NCBI GenBank assembly: GCA_010093605.1
Contig: MU004184.1
Location: 2,265,615 to 2,329,614, forward strand
DNA length: 64,000 bases
Source of the DNA: Lophium mytilinum
Taxonomy: Eukaryota; Ascomycota; Dothideomycetes; Mytilinidiales; Mytilinidiaceae
Reading direction: 5' to 3'
Shown here: positions 11,617-24,116 of the stretch, piece after piece
How the letters are laid out: each line of letters opens with the position of its first letter
Numbering within the stretch: the first letter of the stretch is position 1
The notes under the pieces: generated by a model
What the model was told of the DNA's origin: nothing
Database searches by the model: none
The model's input: the letters and a program-made list of their open reading frames with translations, nothing else
Program-made: the position numbers and the translations under genes

Positions 11617-12958
11617 ATGGCGACTCTAGGAGCTTTGAAGAAGCACAAGGTGACCATTGTGGGGTCCGGCAACTGGTATGCAAGCCTGTACTTATAATCA
11701 TGCCCAGCTAAATGATGTAGGGGCACTACAATGGCGAAGCTTGTTGCCGAAAACACAAAAATCCACACGGATCTGTTCGAAGAGACGGTGCAGATGTGGG
11801 TGCACGAGGAACAAGTCACTATTCCCAAGGAGTCGCGACACTTCGACCCTACCTCCGAGCTGGCCAACAAGCCCCAGAAGCTGTCTGAACTGGTCAACAA
11901 GCTGCACGAGAACGTGAAATACCTACCCAATATCACCCTCCCTCCCAACGTCATAGCAAACGCCGACATCGTGGACGCTTGCAAGAACTCTACAATCCTG
12001 GTGTTTGTGTTGCCGCATCAGTTCATCGCGCGGGCGTGCGACCAGCTCAAGGGCAAGATCGTGCCGTATACGCGAGCGATATCCTGCACAAAGGGTGTGG
12101 ACGTCTCCGAGAAGGGCATTCGTCTACTCTCCGAGTCCATAGGAGTTCGTCTAAGCATCTACTGCGGAGCTCTGTCTGGTGCCAACATTGCCTCAGAGAT
12201 TGCCCAGGAAAAGTACTCCGAGACCACTGTTGCCTATGATCCTCCACCTCTGGATTCCCGTGCGCCCACCCCCAAAGGCTCTCCTACTTCCTCTAACGTC
12301 GACTTGATCTCACCGAGTAATCCCAATCCGTCTGCTCGCTCTGCCAGATTGCAGGCCCTACCGTCAGACTATCCACCTCTGTCCCACGAGAACGTCCGCA
12401 AGCTATTCCATCGCCCGTACTTCCATGTGCGCCTGGTCTCGGACGTGGCAGGTGTATCTCTTGGCGGCGCTCTCAAGAACATCATCGCTCTAGCTGCCGG
12501 CTTTGTCGATGGTCTCGGCTGGGGTGACAACGCGAAAGCTGCCGTGATGCGTGTGGGTATCTTGGAGATGGTGGCGTTCGGCAAGGCATTCTTTGAAGAC
12601 TCCGTCCACGCCAGTACCTTTACCGAGGAGAGCTGTGGTGTTGCCGATGTTGTGACTAGCTGTATGGGCGGTCGCAACTTCAAGTGCGCAAAGATGGCTA
12701 TTGAGAAGGGGATCAGCATTGATGAAGTGGAGAAGACGCAGCTGAACGGACAGAAGCTGCAGGGAACGAGCACGGCGTATGAGGTGAACAGCTTCTTGAA
12801 GAGCCAGGGGATGGAGGCCAAATTTCCGTTGTTCACTGCGGTCTACAGTAAGTTCAGACTCCTGTCTTGACATGACAGGTTGACTAATGAATGCAGATAT
12901 CCTGGAAGGCAATGTGAAGCCTGAACAGATCCCGGATCTTATTGAGTCAAAGAGCTAA
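11617..12958 (+). CDS. GPD1: NAD-dependent glycerol-3-phosphate dehydrogenase
   Basis: Exons 11617-11675, 11721-12847 and 12897-12958 give 415 residues. The enzyme reduces dihydroxyacetone phosphate to glycerol 3-phosphate with NADH, feeding glycerol (osmolyte) and phospholipid synthesis. The Rossmann motif VGSGNWGTTMAKL is split by the first intron. The [11 protein letters not shown] segment and the substrate-binding/catalytic region [34 protein letters not shown] are intact. A Ser/Pro-rich insert of about 50 residues (after VAYDPPPLD) sits inside the N-terminal domain, an addition known in filamentous fungi. The frame is open upstream to an ATG at 11476, which would add 47 residues that are Arg/Ser/Thr-rich with no acidic residues, like a mitochondrial leader. 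The 11617 start (AACATGG) matches the usual family N-terminus and is preferred. Confidence 0.93.
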
Positions 12959-13290
12959 GTTACTGAAGCACGATATCGTTTCCTCAGCATTGCATAGTAT
13001 GAGAAGGACCTCGGGAGGCGTCGAAAGGTCAGTGGGCAGGATTGGCAATACCCCAGTGTTGGCCTTGGGCGGACATGCACTTTGACTAGTAGCGTTCGTA
13101 GAAACAGCAAATATGAGCAACCATTAGCACTACTGTACACATCGAAATGCCCATAATCATCCACCAGGCTTCCAATCTCGAAGAGCAGGGGTGCTTGCAT
13201 ATAATACTTGCATCTGGAGGAGTCATTGTCTTGACAGGGATCTGGTTGGCCAGCATTCTGCCCCACTAACGCCGACGCTTGTGGGAGACG
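12959..13290. other. Short intergenic region
   Basis: About 330 bases between the dehydrogenase stop and the start of the SNF2-RING gene on the same strand. It must serve as both 3' UTR and promoter. I see no further gene or repeat in it. Confidence 0.5.
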
Positions 13291-16200
13291 ATGTCCCGTT
13301 TCGCCATCCCAGAGTTCCCCGTCCTTCCTCTCTCACACCTCCCCATCATGGCGTGTCTGAATGCCGTGGCCACGGTACACGGCGTGCTATCAGAAGGCGC
13401 CCAGGATGCCACAGAGGACTCTTCTACTGCCTGCTCGAAGACTTTCCTGACTTTCATTACATCGCATTGCCCCACGCTCTTCAATAGCGTCGATCTGATG
13501 CATGCAGACCTCCCCGAGCGCATCGCATCCAAATCTTCCACCCAGCCAGGCAGAAAGAGATCTTCGCCTTCTCCAGGTTCTGAACCTTCCAGCTCGGCCC
13601 AGATCCCGGGAGCAGATGGGGATCTCAATCTTGTTGACGCCGGTATCGAATCGCCACAGAAAAGAAGACGGCTGAATACTACTGTTGCTAACACCGCTCA
13701 CTATACCAGCATTGTTCTGGCCAGAATCTCCATAGATTTGGTATGTCGTTGTACTATTATTGAATCCCTCACTTCTAATACAATCCAGCATTTTCCAAAC
13801 GACCCCTCGCTATTTTCCAACAAAGCTGTTTATGAACCTGTAGAGCTCTCTCTTCGGGACTTCATCCGGACCGAGAAAGAGCAGTTTTCTATCACCCTTC
13901 CAGCTGGCTCTGAGCCTGGAATTGTACTTACCGGCTCCTCGATTTCGCTAGATGAGATCGAGGACCACATGAAGAAGGCCTTGAACCTCCCTTCGCCGAA
14001 AGGCAAGGCTGCACCTATCGCGTTCTCACGCTGTATCATCCAACCACCTCGAGGTTCCCGACCATGTTTCCGACTTGAGACTCAGATTGGCTGGAATGTG
14101 GGGCTCTCAGTCGTCAATTCCACCGGCCGTCGAAGAGAGGCCATGAGGGACTATGAGCTTCTCAGTTATTATCTTCCCGTTGAATCCACCCGCGAATCTA
14201 CTCCGTGGTCACTACAGGATTTTTACGAGACTGTTCATGTCCCTGCGATGGACCGCAAAGTTTCTTCTGCAATACAGACTCCACTGCTTGAGAGCAAGCT
14301 CTATCCATTCCAGCAGAGGGCCGTCGATTGGCTATTACGACGAGAGGGAGTAGAGTTCAATGGCCAAAGCCTAGCGCCTTATCAAGCATTTGACAAAGCC
14401 AATATCCTTCCAGCTTCCTTTCACGAGAGTAAAGACGCCATGGGTACTCGGTGTTACGTTAGCCATTCAAGAGGTCTGGTCATGACGGAAATGCCTTCAT
14501 TTCAAGATCTGCGCGGAGGTATTCTTGCCGAGGAAATGGGCCTGGGAAAGACGGTCGAGCTCATTGCTTTAATCTGCCTCCACACCCGCACAATGCCCAC
14601 AGTACCCCATTTTGTCGACCAAATCACTGGAAACGATGTCACGGCTTCTGGTAGCACCTTGATCATCACCCCCAATTCGATCCTGCAGCAGTGGAAAAAC
14701 GAGCTCAGCATTCATGCCCCTCATCTGAAAGTATTCCACTACCAAGGCCTGCCAACGGGATCGGCAGACAAACCAGGCCAAAGCCCGACCGTAGACCAGC
14801 TGTTAGAGTACGATGTGGTCTTAACGACATATTACGTTCTTTCCAAGGAGATCCATTACGCCAACGCACCGCCGAAGCGAATCATGCGACACGAGAGGAG
14901 GTTCGAACTACGCCGGAGCCCCTTGGTCCAGATATCGTGGTGGCGTGTTTGTCTTGACGAGGCTCAGATGGTGGAAAGCGGAGTTAGCAATGCTGCAACC
15001 GTGGCCAAGCAGATTCCTCGTTGCAACGCTTGGGCAGTTTCCGGTACTCCACTGCGCAAGGATGTCCAGGATCTTCGCGGACTCCTCATATTCCTGCGAT
15101 ACGAACCCTACGCTAGCTCCAAACAACATTGGAGTCGGGTTGACAAAGCGACGTTCAAGCAGATCTTTGGTCGCATCGCGATGCGCCACACAAAAGACAA
15201 GATCCGACATGAGCTGAGGCTGCCTCCTCAAAAGCGAGTAGTCATCACCGTTCCATTTACCACCATCGAGGAGCAGAATTACTCCGAATTGATCAAGCAA
15301 ATGTGCCAGGCTTGTGGCTTTTCATCAGATGGAGACTTCTTGGACGAGCAAGGGAACCCGTGGGATCCGACTGTCCTCGAGAAGATGCGTGAGTGGCTGG
15401 TGCGTCTCAGGCAGACCTGTTTGCATGCTCAGGTTGGCCGTCGAAACCGCAGGGCGCTTGGTCGCGGCAATGCCCCGCTCCGCACTGTCGAGGAAGTTCT
15501 GGAGGTCATGATCGAGCAGAACGACACTCTGGCAAAAGCTGGAGAGCGTGAAGTGATTCTCTTATCGCTAGGAAAAGGTCATGCTCTCGGAAACGTCAAG
15601 TTTCACGAGATGCGCAGTGTGAGAGCACAAGAAGTGTATCTTGAGGCCCTGAAGGAGGCGAGCCGATTCGTTCAAGAATGTCGAGACGAGCTGGAGGCCG
15701 AGATTGTGAAGCAGGGGACTGCATCCATCGCGAGGGGCCGTTCTGTCTCCGTTGCCGCTGACCAAGAAAGTGATGGCGACGGTGAAGACAAGAACAAACA
15801 AGACGAGGGATCCGATCGCCTTGCGCGACTGGCCACCATCAAGAAGAGCCTTCGATCTGCACTGGAACTGGAGCACGCCTGCAATTTCTTCGTCGGCACA
15901 TCCTACTTCCAAATCAAAGAAAACAAGACCTTGACGGTGCCTGACTCTGAAGAGTTCCATCAGCTGGAAAAGTCGGAGACGGAGTACTACGCGAACGCAA
16001 AGGCCATCCGGAAAGAGCTGCTTCGCGAGTCACAAGAAAGCGCGATGAGGCGAATGAAGAAGATCGAGGCAAAGGTAGAGAAAGAGAAATTCGCGAAAGT
16101 GCCGCACATCAAAGAACTGGCCGACTATGGAGGGATCGAGAACCGCAAGGTGCTAGACATGATGGATCGACTCAGCGATGTGATGAACGAACAGACCGCG

Positions 16201-18132
16201 CAAATTGACGAATGGAGGATGAAAGTAGTCAGCATCCTACTTCTGCCGCTCGTCGATGAAGATGAGGGCAAGGAAACTACCGGAGATGAATACGAGGACT
16301 CCACCAAGGTCCAAGACGATCTCTACGTCTACATCGCTGCTCTTAGAGCGATTCTTGCGGATAGGAACCTTGCCATCACCGGATTGAGTAACGAGTTGAT
16401 CGACCACGAGATGCGAACTTCAAAGAAAATGGCACTTGAAGGCAAAGGACACGCCCCAGAGCTTACTTTGAAGATAATGGACATCCGCGACAAGCTGAAA
16501 CCCAACGCACAGGACGGATCCCTCAAAGGAGCAATCTCGTCGGTTCGGACCCTGGTGACGAATCTTCAATGGCAAGCAGATGGTGGAAACGACCGCGCTC
16601 GAACCGAGTTGAAGATTGTCGAGAAAGAACTAGCTCAAATCCAGGCGATTTCAACCGCGCAGACAAAAGCACTAGCGGAACTGGAGAAGGAGCAAGAGCT
16701 GTTCCGGACGACGATGAACCGACGACTGGAGTTCTATCGTCAACTGCAGCATATCTCAGATACCGTGGCTCCATGGAAAGAGGAGATGGACGAGCAGCTA
16801 GATGTGGTCGCTCTCGCAAGACAGCAGAAACTAGAAGTGACAGCGAAGAACAGCTTAGCCAGGACTAAAGCCAAGCAGCGGTTCTTGCTCCATTTGCGTG
16901 AAGAGAACAAGCAAGAGGGCGAGCGAATCTGCGTCATCTGCCAGAGCGAGTTTGAGAATGGAGTGTTGACCATCTGTGGACATCAGTTCTGCAAAGAGTG
17001 CATACAGGAGTGGTATAAGGCTCACCGCACATGCCCAGTAAGTCACATACTTTTAGTTTGAGTTCTGCGGCTAATACGAAAGATTCAGATCTGCAAGCGG
17101 AGGCTACATAATAACGATTTCCACGACATCACGTACAAACCCCAAGAGATTAGGGCACAAGAGGAAACGCATGAAAACGAAAGCCAGTCGCTACCATCGT
17201 CTCCTGGATCAGCACAGAGCTCTATCTACTCTGACATCAGCAGCACCGTCATGAACGAAATCAAGAGCATTGATCTTCCAGGAGCGTCATACGGAACAAA
17301 GGTGGACACGATTGCAAGACACTTGCTTTGGATCCGTAAGAACGACCCTGGGGCTAGATCCATCATCTTTTCCCAGTTCAGCGACTTCCTCGACGTACTG
17401 CGAAAAGCATTCGAGTCTTGGAAAATCGGCTGCAGCAGTATTGGCGAGAAGCACGGCATCGAGAAGTTCAAGGCAGACGCTAGCACCGAATGTTTCCTCC
17501 TGGATGCCAAGTCGGACTCGTCTGGCCTGAATCTCGTCAACGCGACGTATGTCTTCCTCTGCGAACCACTCATCAACCCGGCCATCGAGCTCCAAGCGAT
17601 AGCGCGAGTCCACAGGATTGGACAAGAACGACCCACGACGGTGTACATGTATCTGGTCAGCGACACGGTGGAAGAGGCTATCTACGACATCTCCGTCTCG
17701 CGACGGCTAGAGCATATGAGTCAAGGACGAAAGGCAGCTTCCAGCGAATCGAGCTCGGGTACAGCCACGCCGAGTCTCCAGGAGAACGCGATTGATGCGG
17801 CGAACTCGCTGGAGCTACAGCAGGCGCCACTCAAGCAGCTGATGCGCAAGAAGGGCGACGGGGAGGTTGTCGGGCAGGACGATCTGTGGAAGTGTTTGTT
17901 TGGTAAGCCGCGGAAGCACCAGACGGAGCCAAGCGAAGCGGCACAAGCGCAGGTGGATCGTCATTTGAGGGCAACGGCGGCGGAGGGGAGGGCTACAGCA
18001 GGGGAGGGTAGAGCTACGGTAGGGGAGGGTAGAGCTACGGTAGAGGAGGGCAGGACTGAAGCAGCGCGCAGCAGGTTGACGACTTGGTCCACCCCTGTGA
18101 TCCGTTCGCTGTACTACAATACTCGCGAGTAG
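13291..18132 (+). CDS. SNF2 ATPase-RING E3 protein, SHPRH/IRC20 type
   Basis: Exons 13291-13740, 13789-17037 and 17089-18132 give 1580 residues. The split SNF2 helicase has motif I (LAEEMGLGKT, near 395), motif II (LDEAQM, near 540) and a C-terminal lobe with motif VI (AIARVHRIGQERP, near 1410). A long coiled-coil-rich insert and a C3HC4 RING (CVICQSEF...CGHQFCKECIQEW...CPICKRR, near 1197) lie between the lobes. That order, with the RING inserted before the helicase C-lobe, is typical of SHPRH/Irc20, ligases linked to PCNA/SUMO-dependent DNA damage tolerance. The 48-nt segment 13741-13788 keeps the frame open but has GTATGT, CTAAT and CAG, so it is read as an intron. The C-terminus carries a 7-residue tandem repeat. 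The ATG at 13291 is the first in frame; one at 13348 is the alternative. Confidence 0.88.
17976..18056 (+). repeat. In-frame 21-bp minisatellite near the 3' end of the SNF2-RING gene
   Basis: About four imperfect copies of a 21-bp unit, core GAGCTACGGTAGGGGAGGG, encoding repeats of RATxxEG. The period is a multiple of three, so length changes keep the frame. It lies outside the conserved domains. Confidence 0.8.
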
Positions 18133-20240
18133 TTGGGCGTATGAGAGGGCGGAGTGTTCTGGGCGGATCTGGCTATGATTTATAGGAGTATATTAGCTGA
18201 TCTGTCTAGATGTGGATGGGATCTAGGATCAATGATCATGCATATGTGGCGTCTGATTGTAGCGCTTGTAGATGTATCTGCTTATTCCCCTGCTCTTTCA
18301 GTCGTATAGTGTAGACCGTCGGTGTTGATCTTGCTTGCCCGCAATTCACTCGTTAATTACTTATGAAAAAACCCCACTAAGGACACACAAGGGTGTTTAT
18401 TTCTTAGTCTCCCAATCTTGGGTGTGGTCTACCTGTGCTGCTCTTGTACGCCGTTAATACCCTTGATTACACAAACCAAATAACCCCAAAAAAAACTTCT
18501 CAGCTGTTGCTTGGATTTGAACTAGACTTGAGGCCCTAGTTCGAGTCCGAGTGCAGTTGAGGAGCTTTTTGTCCTTTTCCCTTTTTTAGGGGGTGGAAAA
18601 CCCGTTTAGCCCCTCGCACGCCTTGCAGCTAGAGGGCTGCTTAAGCTGGTTGTAGCCTTAAGCAAGGCTCTGCGAAATATCTTGAATATAGTACTGTGGT
18701 CAAATACATTTTTGGTGATGCCAAGCCCTTTATCACGTGATGTATCGCAATCGAAGCGTTGTAAACGAACGCCAGCCTTTGGATGTAGCTCAGGGTTCTT
18801 ATTACGGAAAGGTAGCAGTCTACGAACCCTACCTAGAGCTCTCTACTAATGCACGAAGGGAGGCCGTACCGTTGATTCAGTTTCAGCTCACCAAACCCAA
18901 CTTTTGGTCAGCACGATCGGCCCAATTTCTAGTTCATATCTCACGCCAAACTAGGTCTCATACCTCGTAAATACGCGTCCAACCGGAGGATAGCGGGGAA
19001 AGTTGCCTACGCAGCGGCAGCTCAGTGACGGGCCCAGAACTCACAAGGCGACGGGTTCGGGACTCTGCCACGATGCACAAGCTTTTGCTAAGGGCGAGCT
19101 TGGCGGGGCTTGATTTGCGAGGGGAATTGTGGGGACGGCTGGGACTGGGGCCCCGACGGCGGCGTGTCGTTTCGCTGCTTTTGTGTTGGCTGCGTGTCGC
19201 GTGCTGTCATCTGTCACCGTGTCACCCAAGTCTGTCCGCCGTCCGAAGGCTCCGGCGCCGCGGTGGTGGAGAGCGTAGGGAGAGAGGGGAGCTGAGGTTG
19301 AAGCGGAAGAGGGTGCTGAGTCGATGGCTGCGGTGTAAGGTGTGAGAGAAGCACGACGTCGAGGATCCGGCGAAGAGATTCCTGCACGTTTTCCTGCCTG
19401 TGTCGGTGGCACGAATGCTTTCACATTTAGAGGCACGCCAGGCTGAGCTTGTGCCCGAGAAGGAGCGCCAGCGCAGCGGACGGCCAATGGGAGGACGGCC
19501 GTGGTCGACGCAAGCTTTTCTTGGTGTCATTCCAATGACAGGGGCCATATTCCATCCCATCCCCTCCCGCCGTCGCTCTCAGCTGTGAAGAACGACCATT
19601 GACAACTTCTGACCCTCTTTCCCACTGCTCCCTCGATACAGACACGAGACGCGACCACCTCCTCGCTCTTTACCACGACGCCCTGCTACCAACGCTCTAT
19701 ACAGCTCCCCACGAGTCTCCCGTTGACTGTCTTTTAAACTGCGGGCTCTCAAGTCCCAACGTTCCTTGGCAGCCAAGCAGCAGCGAACTGCCCAGGTGCT
19801 TGTCTCGGCATCAACGACATCGTGCATCCGTAAGTGCTCCGCCTCGTTTTCCCCAGACGTCGTGCGCGTCCAAAGGACAATCCGACTTGCTGCTTTCTGT
19901 CGCCCGCAACATGGGCCAAATGCACCCTCTCTCCGCCGCCCGAGTCCAGACCCTACGACGACACCACCTCGAGTCTGCCAGCCGGCTTCTTCTTGTCCTG
20001 CTGTCGCCAATTGCCGCACTGCGAGGACACAGCCAGACCCGTCGCTGACAGCAACACAGCAACTCTAGCAAAAGCATCTCCCTCGCGCTTCAGTCGCCGT
20101 TACAGCCCCGGCATCCTGTTACGCTTGCGTGGCCGCGACCCCTCCAACCCCACCTATACCTCCACGTCGACAACCTCCCTCTCGAGTCTCTCGGGCTATT
20201 CGACGCGGCTAGCCGCATCATGTAAACGGCGCATAGGAGC
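18133..20240. other. Long intergenic region upstream of palF
   Basis: No supported gene. An ORF at 18737-18970 is motif-free. GC-rich bases at 19020-20200 are open in several frames on both strands at once, which argues against coding. The last 600 bases are pyrimidine-rich and probably form a long 5' leader of palF. A GTAAGT near 19829 could be the donor of a 5' UTR intron. A sequence near 18535 (CTAGTTCGAGTCC) resembles a Pol III B box without a matching A box. Confidence 0.4.
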
Positions 20241-22655
20241 ATGAATCCCCCCGCTGCCCATCCCTCGCCCGCGCACACCTCGACGCCCACCCGATCGCTG
20301 CTCTCCCGCCTAAAGTCGCCCCTGCAGTCCAAGACGCGCAACTTCACCGAGTTCTACATCCAGGCCGACGACCCGCATCGCCGATACACCCCGGGCGATG
20401 TCATAACCGGGAGCGTGATCCTGAAGGTGTTGAAGCCGTTCCGGGTCACCCATCTCGTGGTTTCGCTGCATGGGTACGTGCAGGTCTTCAAGAACCCGAA
20501 CTCGCCCGGGGATGGATTGCGCAGTTACAGCAGCACCATCGCGTTGGGCAAGGGGAAGAAGGGAGGGAGCTATTTCGGGAATGGCTTTGCGTCGCTTTTC
20601 GAGGACGAGTACGTGTGTTGTGGTGAAGGGAGGCTCGCTGAGGGAGTCTACCATTTCAACTTCGAGCTGGAGTTCCCGTCGAAGGGGCTGCCGAGCAGCA
20701 TTGATGTGCGTACTCTCGAATTGGCATTTGGACATCACTGACAAGCCTAGTTTGAGCGCGGCACTGTGTCGTATATGCTGACTTCGACGCTGACTCGACC
20801 CACGACCATCTCCCCCACCACCTCCTGCGACACCAAGGTCTACCTCATCGAGACTATTGACATTGCGCCCATCCACGACCCGAAACCGCGGACAATCACG
20901 CTGGAGGCAGTCTCGCGCGGATCGAGGAAGAAGAGGAGCGTCAAGACGGTCGCATCGACATTCAAGTCCCCCCCAAAGAGCTCCGACACCTCCGAACCCG
21001 CCCGGAATAGCAGGGTGTCCGAGCTGGGCAGTGTGACGGAAGAGAGTGACACGCCCGAAAGCCCCTCGCCCAGCGACGTTAGTTTCGACAGTCAGCTCAG
21101 CAGTGGCGGCGGGACCGAGTACGGGGTGCGGTCTGTGGCCACTGCTGACAGCGCCACGGTCTGTGGGAGCAAGCTGTCGCTACGAGGGAAGTCCATTACG
21201 GCGAAGATCGAGATCGCGAAAGGTGGCTTCCTGCGCGGAGACAACATACCGGTCAAGATATCGGTCGAGCACACCAAGCACATCAAGAGCGTGCGGGGCA
21301 TCATCGTCACGTTGTACAGGCAAGCCCGCGTCGACATGCACCCGGCTTTACCCGTTGCGCCTCACAGCAAGGGCGACAAGACCAAATCGGAGGACTACTA
21401 CCCGAAGTCGAGGACGGGGCTTGGCGGCTTGTCCTTGTCTTCCGCTGGGTCTAGCCACTTGTTTCGGAAGGACCTGTCTCAGTCTTACGCGCCGCTCTAC
21501 GTGGATCCAAAGACACTCACAGCCGAGGTGAAGTGTTCGGTCAGGGTTCCAGACGAAGCGTTCCCGACCATCTCGTCCGTTCCCGGTGCCATGATCAGCT
21601 TCAAGTACTACGTTGAGGTGGTGGTTGATCTGCAAGGCAAATTGACCGGCCTCGACAAATATTTCTCGAACAGCGGTCTTCTCAGCGTGCCGAACATGTA
21701 CGGCAACACCCCAGAGATGGGACGGGCCGAGGACGCCAATGGGAGCATCTTCGCTGCGTGGGGCGGCAACTTCATCGACACTGAGTCTATTCGACGGGAC
21801 AAGAGCGTCGTCTGCTCTGTTTTCGAGGTTGTCATTGGCACGAAAGACAGCGATCGGAATGGCAAGAGGAGGCAACAGGCACCCCCGGAAGTCGAGCCGA
21901 GCGTTGTCCAGGACCCAATACAAAACACTCACCACATTCCCCTGGCGGCTGGCGATCCACGATACTATCCTTCCCTCGAGGAGCAGGAGTACTACGGATA
22001 CGAGCATCAAGACCATTATTACGGGAACTACGCTCCGGGCGAGGGCTATCAAGAGGGTGACTACCACGATGGCCAGTACTACGACGAATATGACGACATG
22101 CTACGTACTTCACACTTCCCGCCCCCGAATCCCGAACAGGAGGAAGAACTGCCGGAGAAAGAGCGGTTACGAAGAGCAGAAGCACGGCTATTACCGAGTC
22201 AGCCGCCTGAAGCTCCAGGAACGTCTGCTCAAGCCTCCCATATCATTCCACCCTCGGCGCCAGCCATTCCAGAAGACGATGCGCCGTATCACCCTAGTCC
22301 ACAGCACCGGAATTACGAAGACGACAATATACCGGGTCGCTCTAACCTTTCTGGGCCGCCAATGCCATCAACGCCGTCTACAGTCATCGCCGCCCCTCAA
22401 TCCAACAGCCAGCTCGCACCGAGCTACTCCCCGCCCTCCTTGAACTCAGCACATCATCCGCACACGGAAGACAAGCAGGAGCTTCAGCGCCGGCGGTTGG
22501 AGATGGAACGAAGCGACCCCAACGACGTGCCAGACGATATGGGAGAAGCGAGCCGGTCACCTCACCCGGTCGTCGCTCCCTCGGCGCCTGTGCTGGACGA
22601 AGAGGACTTGGGCCAGCAGGCGGGGCATTCGGATCTACCGCGGTATGAACGGTGA
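20241..22655 (+). CDS. palF: pH-response arrestin-like protein PalF/RIM8
   Basis: Exons 20241-20705 and 20751-22655 give 789 residues. PalF binds the pH sensor PalH at the plasma membrane, is ubiquitinated on alkaline shift, and recruits ESCRT components to start PacC activation. The N-terminal arrestin domain (about 30-190) contains DDPHRRYTPGDVITGSV, VVSLHGYVQVFK and KGLPSSIDFERGTVSYML, all characteristic of PalF/Rim8. The second arrestin lobe runs from about 300 (GKSITAKIEIAKGGFLRGDNIPV) to about 515 (SVVCSVFEVVIGTK). A Tyr/Pro/Ser-rich disordered tail follows, as in known PalF proteins, with a PSAP motif near its start (HIIPPSAPAIPEDD) that could engage the ESCRT-I Vps23/Tsg101 UEV domain. 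The only intron is phase 0 and lies in the N-lobe. Confidence 0.9.
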
Positions 22656-24116
22656 TGATTTCGGGAGAGTCATTCGGCGCTGGTGGGGAAATGGCGTTTT
22701 GATCTTTAGCATTTGTTCGGCGATTTAAAACTTCATTTACGCATCGGGGGTTTTGGGTTGGGGGATGGCGTTTCAGATACTCGCGTGGATAGGTTGTTGC
22801 TTAGAGAAAGGGGCTGATAGGAGTAGAGAGGAGAATAGATACCCGAAGCCTGGGAGCTGAATGCACCGTATTATTATCGTTCGTCATGGATCTGTCTCCG
22901 CTGCGTCTGCGTGCGAGGCTTCTCACCGTTCATCCCTTGTGCTCTGTTTCTTCGTCTGTTTGTCGGGCCACATGACCCCCCTTGTCGTGAAGGATCACGG
23001 GGCTCACGTGCTGGCCGTCCGATTTTTTTGCTGGGGAGGTATAAAACCCCGTCCCCCCTCCTCGTTTGTGTCGTTCTGCAGAGAGGGATTGGGAGCGGGC
23101 TCGATCAAAAAGCACACTCAGCAACTAATCATGGTCTGGTCGAGCCTGCGGGGAGTGGGATCAAAAGCGGCTGGTTCTGCCCGTGTATGTGGGTGCTGGC
23201 TGCTGGAGGGTGGTGTCAAAACCCATGTATCGTACTCTCAATGGTGCGGTGGGTGGGGGAGTGGTGTTCAAAATTGGCAGCACCCAAACATCATGGGGTG
23301 GGTGGAGAGGGCGTGCTCGCAACATCACGCGTAGGAGTATGGTATGGAGAGAGGGGGAGAAGGGGTGGTGTTCAACAATGCAAAGATGGACGAGATGATG
23401 TGGGGGGAGGAGGTGGGAGTAGTATCGTTGCTGATGATGTGAATTGGGGTGGGAAAGTGGTGGACAGCTTCAACCTAGATGCTATATGAAAGGTGGAGCG
23501 CCTTGCTGGTTATCAGCGGGACGAGGAAGATGGTGAATACGAAGTGTGGAGGGAAGAGATGATTAGCATCATCAAGCTGGCTTCGAATCGAGAGCACCAC
23601 TCCTTCCCCCACCATAAGTACTTGAAGAGTCTCTGTTTGAACTTGAAGTTCTCTTCCTCTTCCATGAAAGCTCTTTTCCATCGTTTTGGATTCAATTCCT
23701 CCAGCGGCCATGTGAAAGTTCTCGTCCTCCGGTTTGAACCCCCATTCTAGACACCTCTGATCAAAGGAAGTCCTGGTGAGCTCGAGACATGAGATTTATA
23801 CCTAGCGAAGGGAAGAAATTTAGCAGCGATCACGGGACTCACGTGCTTCACACCGCCTAGCCATCTCAGTCTCAAAGAAAGAATACCACGTTGAAGATTC
23901 TACAGCCGATGCTCTACATCCGAATCTACCCTGCCAGCTCCTCTACGTCTTTTCTTTTCAACCCCAATGTCAAATGAACGAGTGCCTCAGATCTTATACA
24001 TAAAAGCAATGATCAAGGAAAGAATAAAAACAACTACACAAGAAGAGAAACCCACCTCGCCTCGATCTCAGACGAGGCCCATCCATTCCAACGTTCTACC
24101 ACCTCGCAGGGAACCC
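22656..24116. other. Intergenic region between palF and the cellobiohydrolase
   Basis: The two genes converge here. ORFs at 22861-23489 overlap in two frames, are rich in Gly/Trp/Ser from GGTGG-type sequence and have no motifs. Notable are two nearly identical 20-mers containing CACGTG at 22993 and 23828, and scattered copies of GTGGTGTTCAA around 23260 and 23365. No supported gene. Confidence 0.45.
22993..23847. repeat. Pair of direct 20-bp repeats with a CACGTG core
   Basis: GATCACGGGGCTCACGTGCT at 22993-23012 and GATCACGGGACTCACGTGCT at 23828-23847 differ at one position (a G/A transition) and have the same orientation. Each includes the palindrome CACGTG, a possible bHLH site. They bracket about 815 bp of GT-rich sequence with no gene. 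They could be binding sites or ends of an eroded insertion. Confidence 0.5.

Noticed and set aside
18737-18970. 77-codon ORF in the gene-free region before palF
   Set aside because: No motif, no splice partners, and no support beyond being open.
19025-20077. ORFs on both strands upstream of palF
   Set aside because: Multiple simultaneous frames with low-complexity Arg/Ser/Pro content; position fits a long 5' leader.
22861-23489. ORFs of 157 and 192 codons on the plus strand
   Set aside because: They overlap in different frames, have no motifs and reflect GT-rich sequence; no promoter or splice support.
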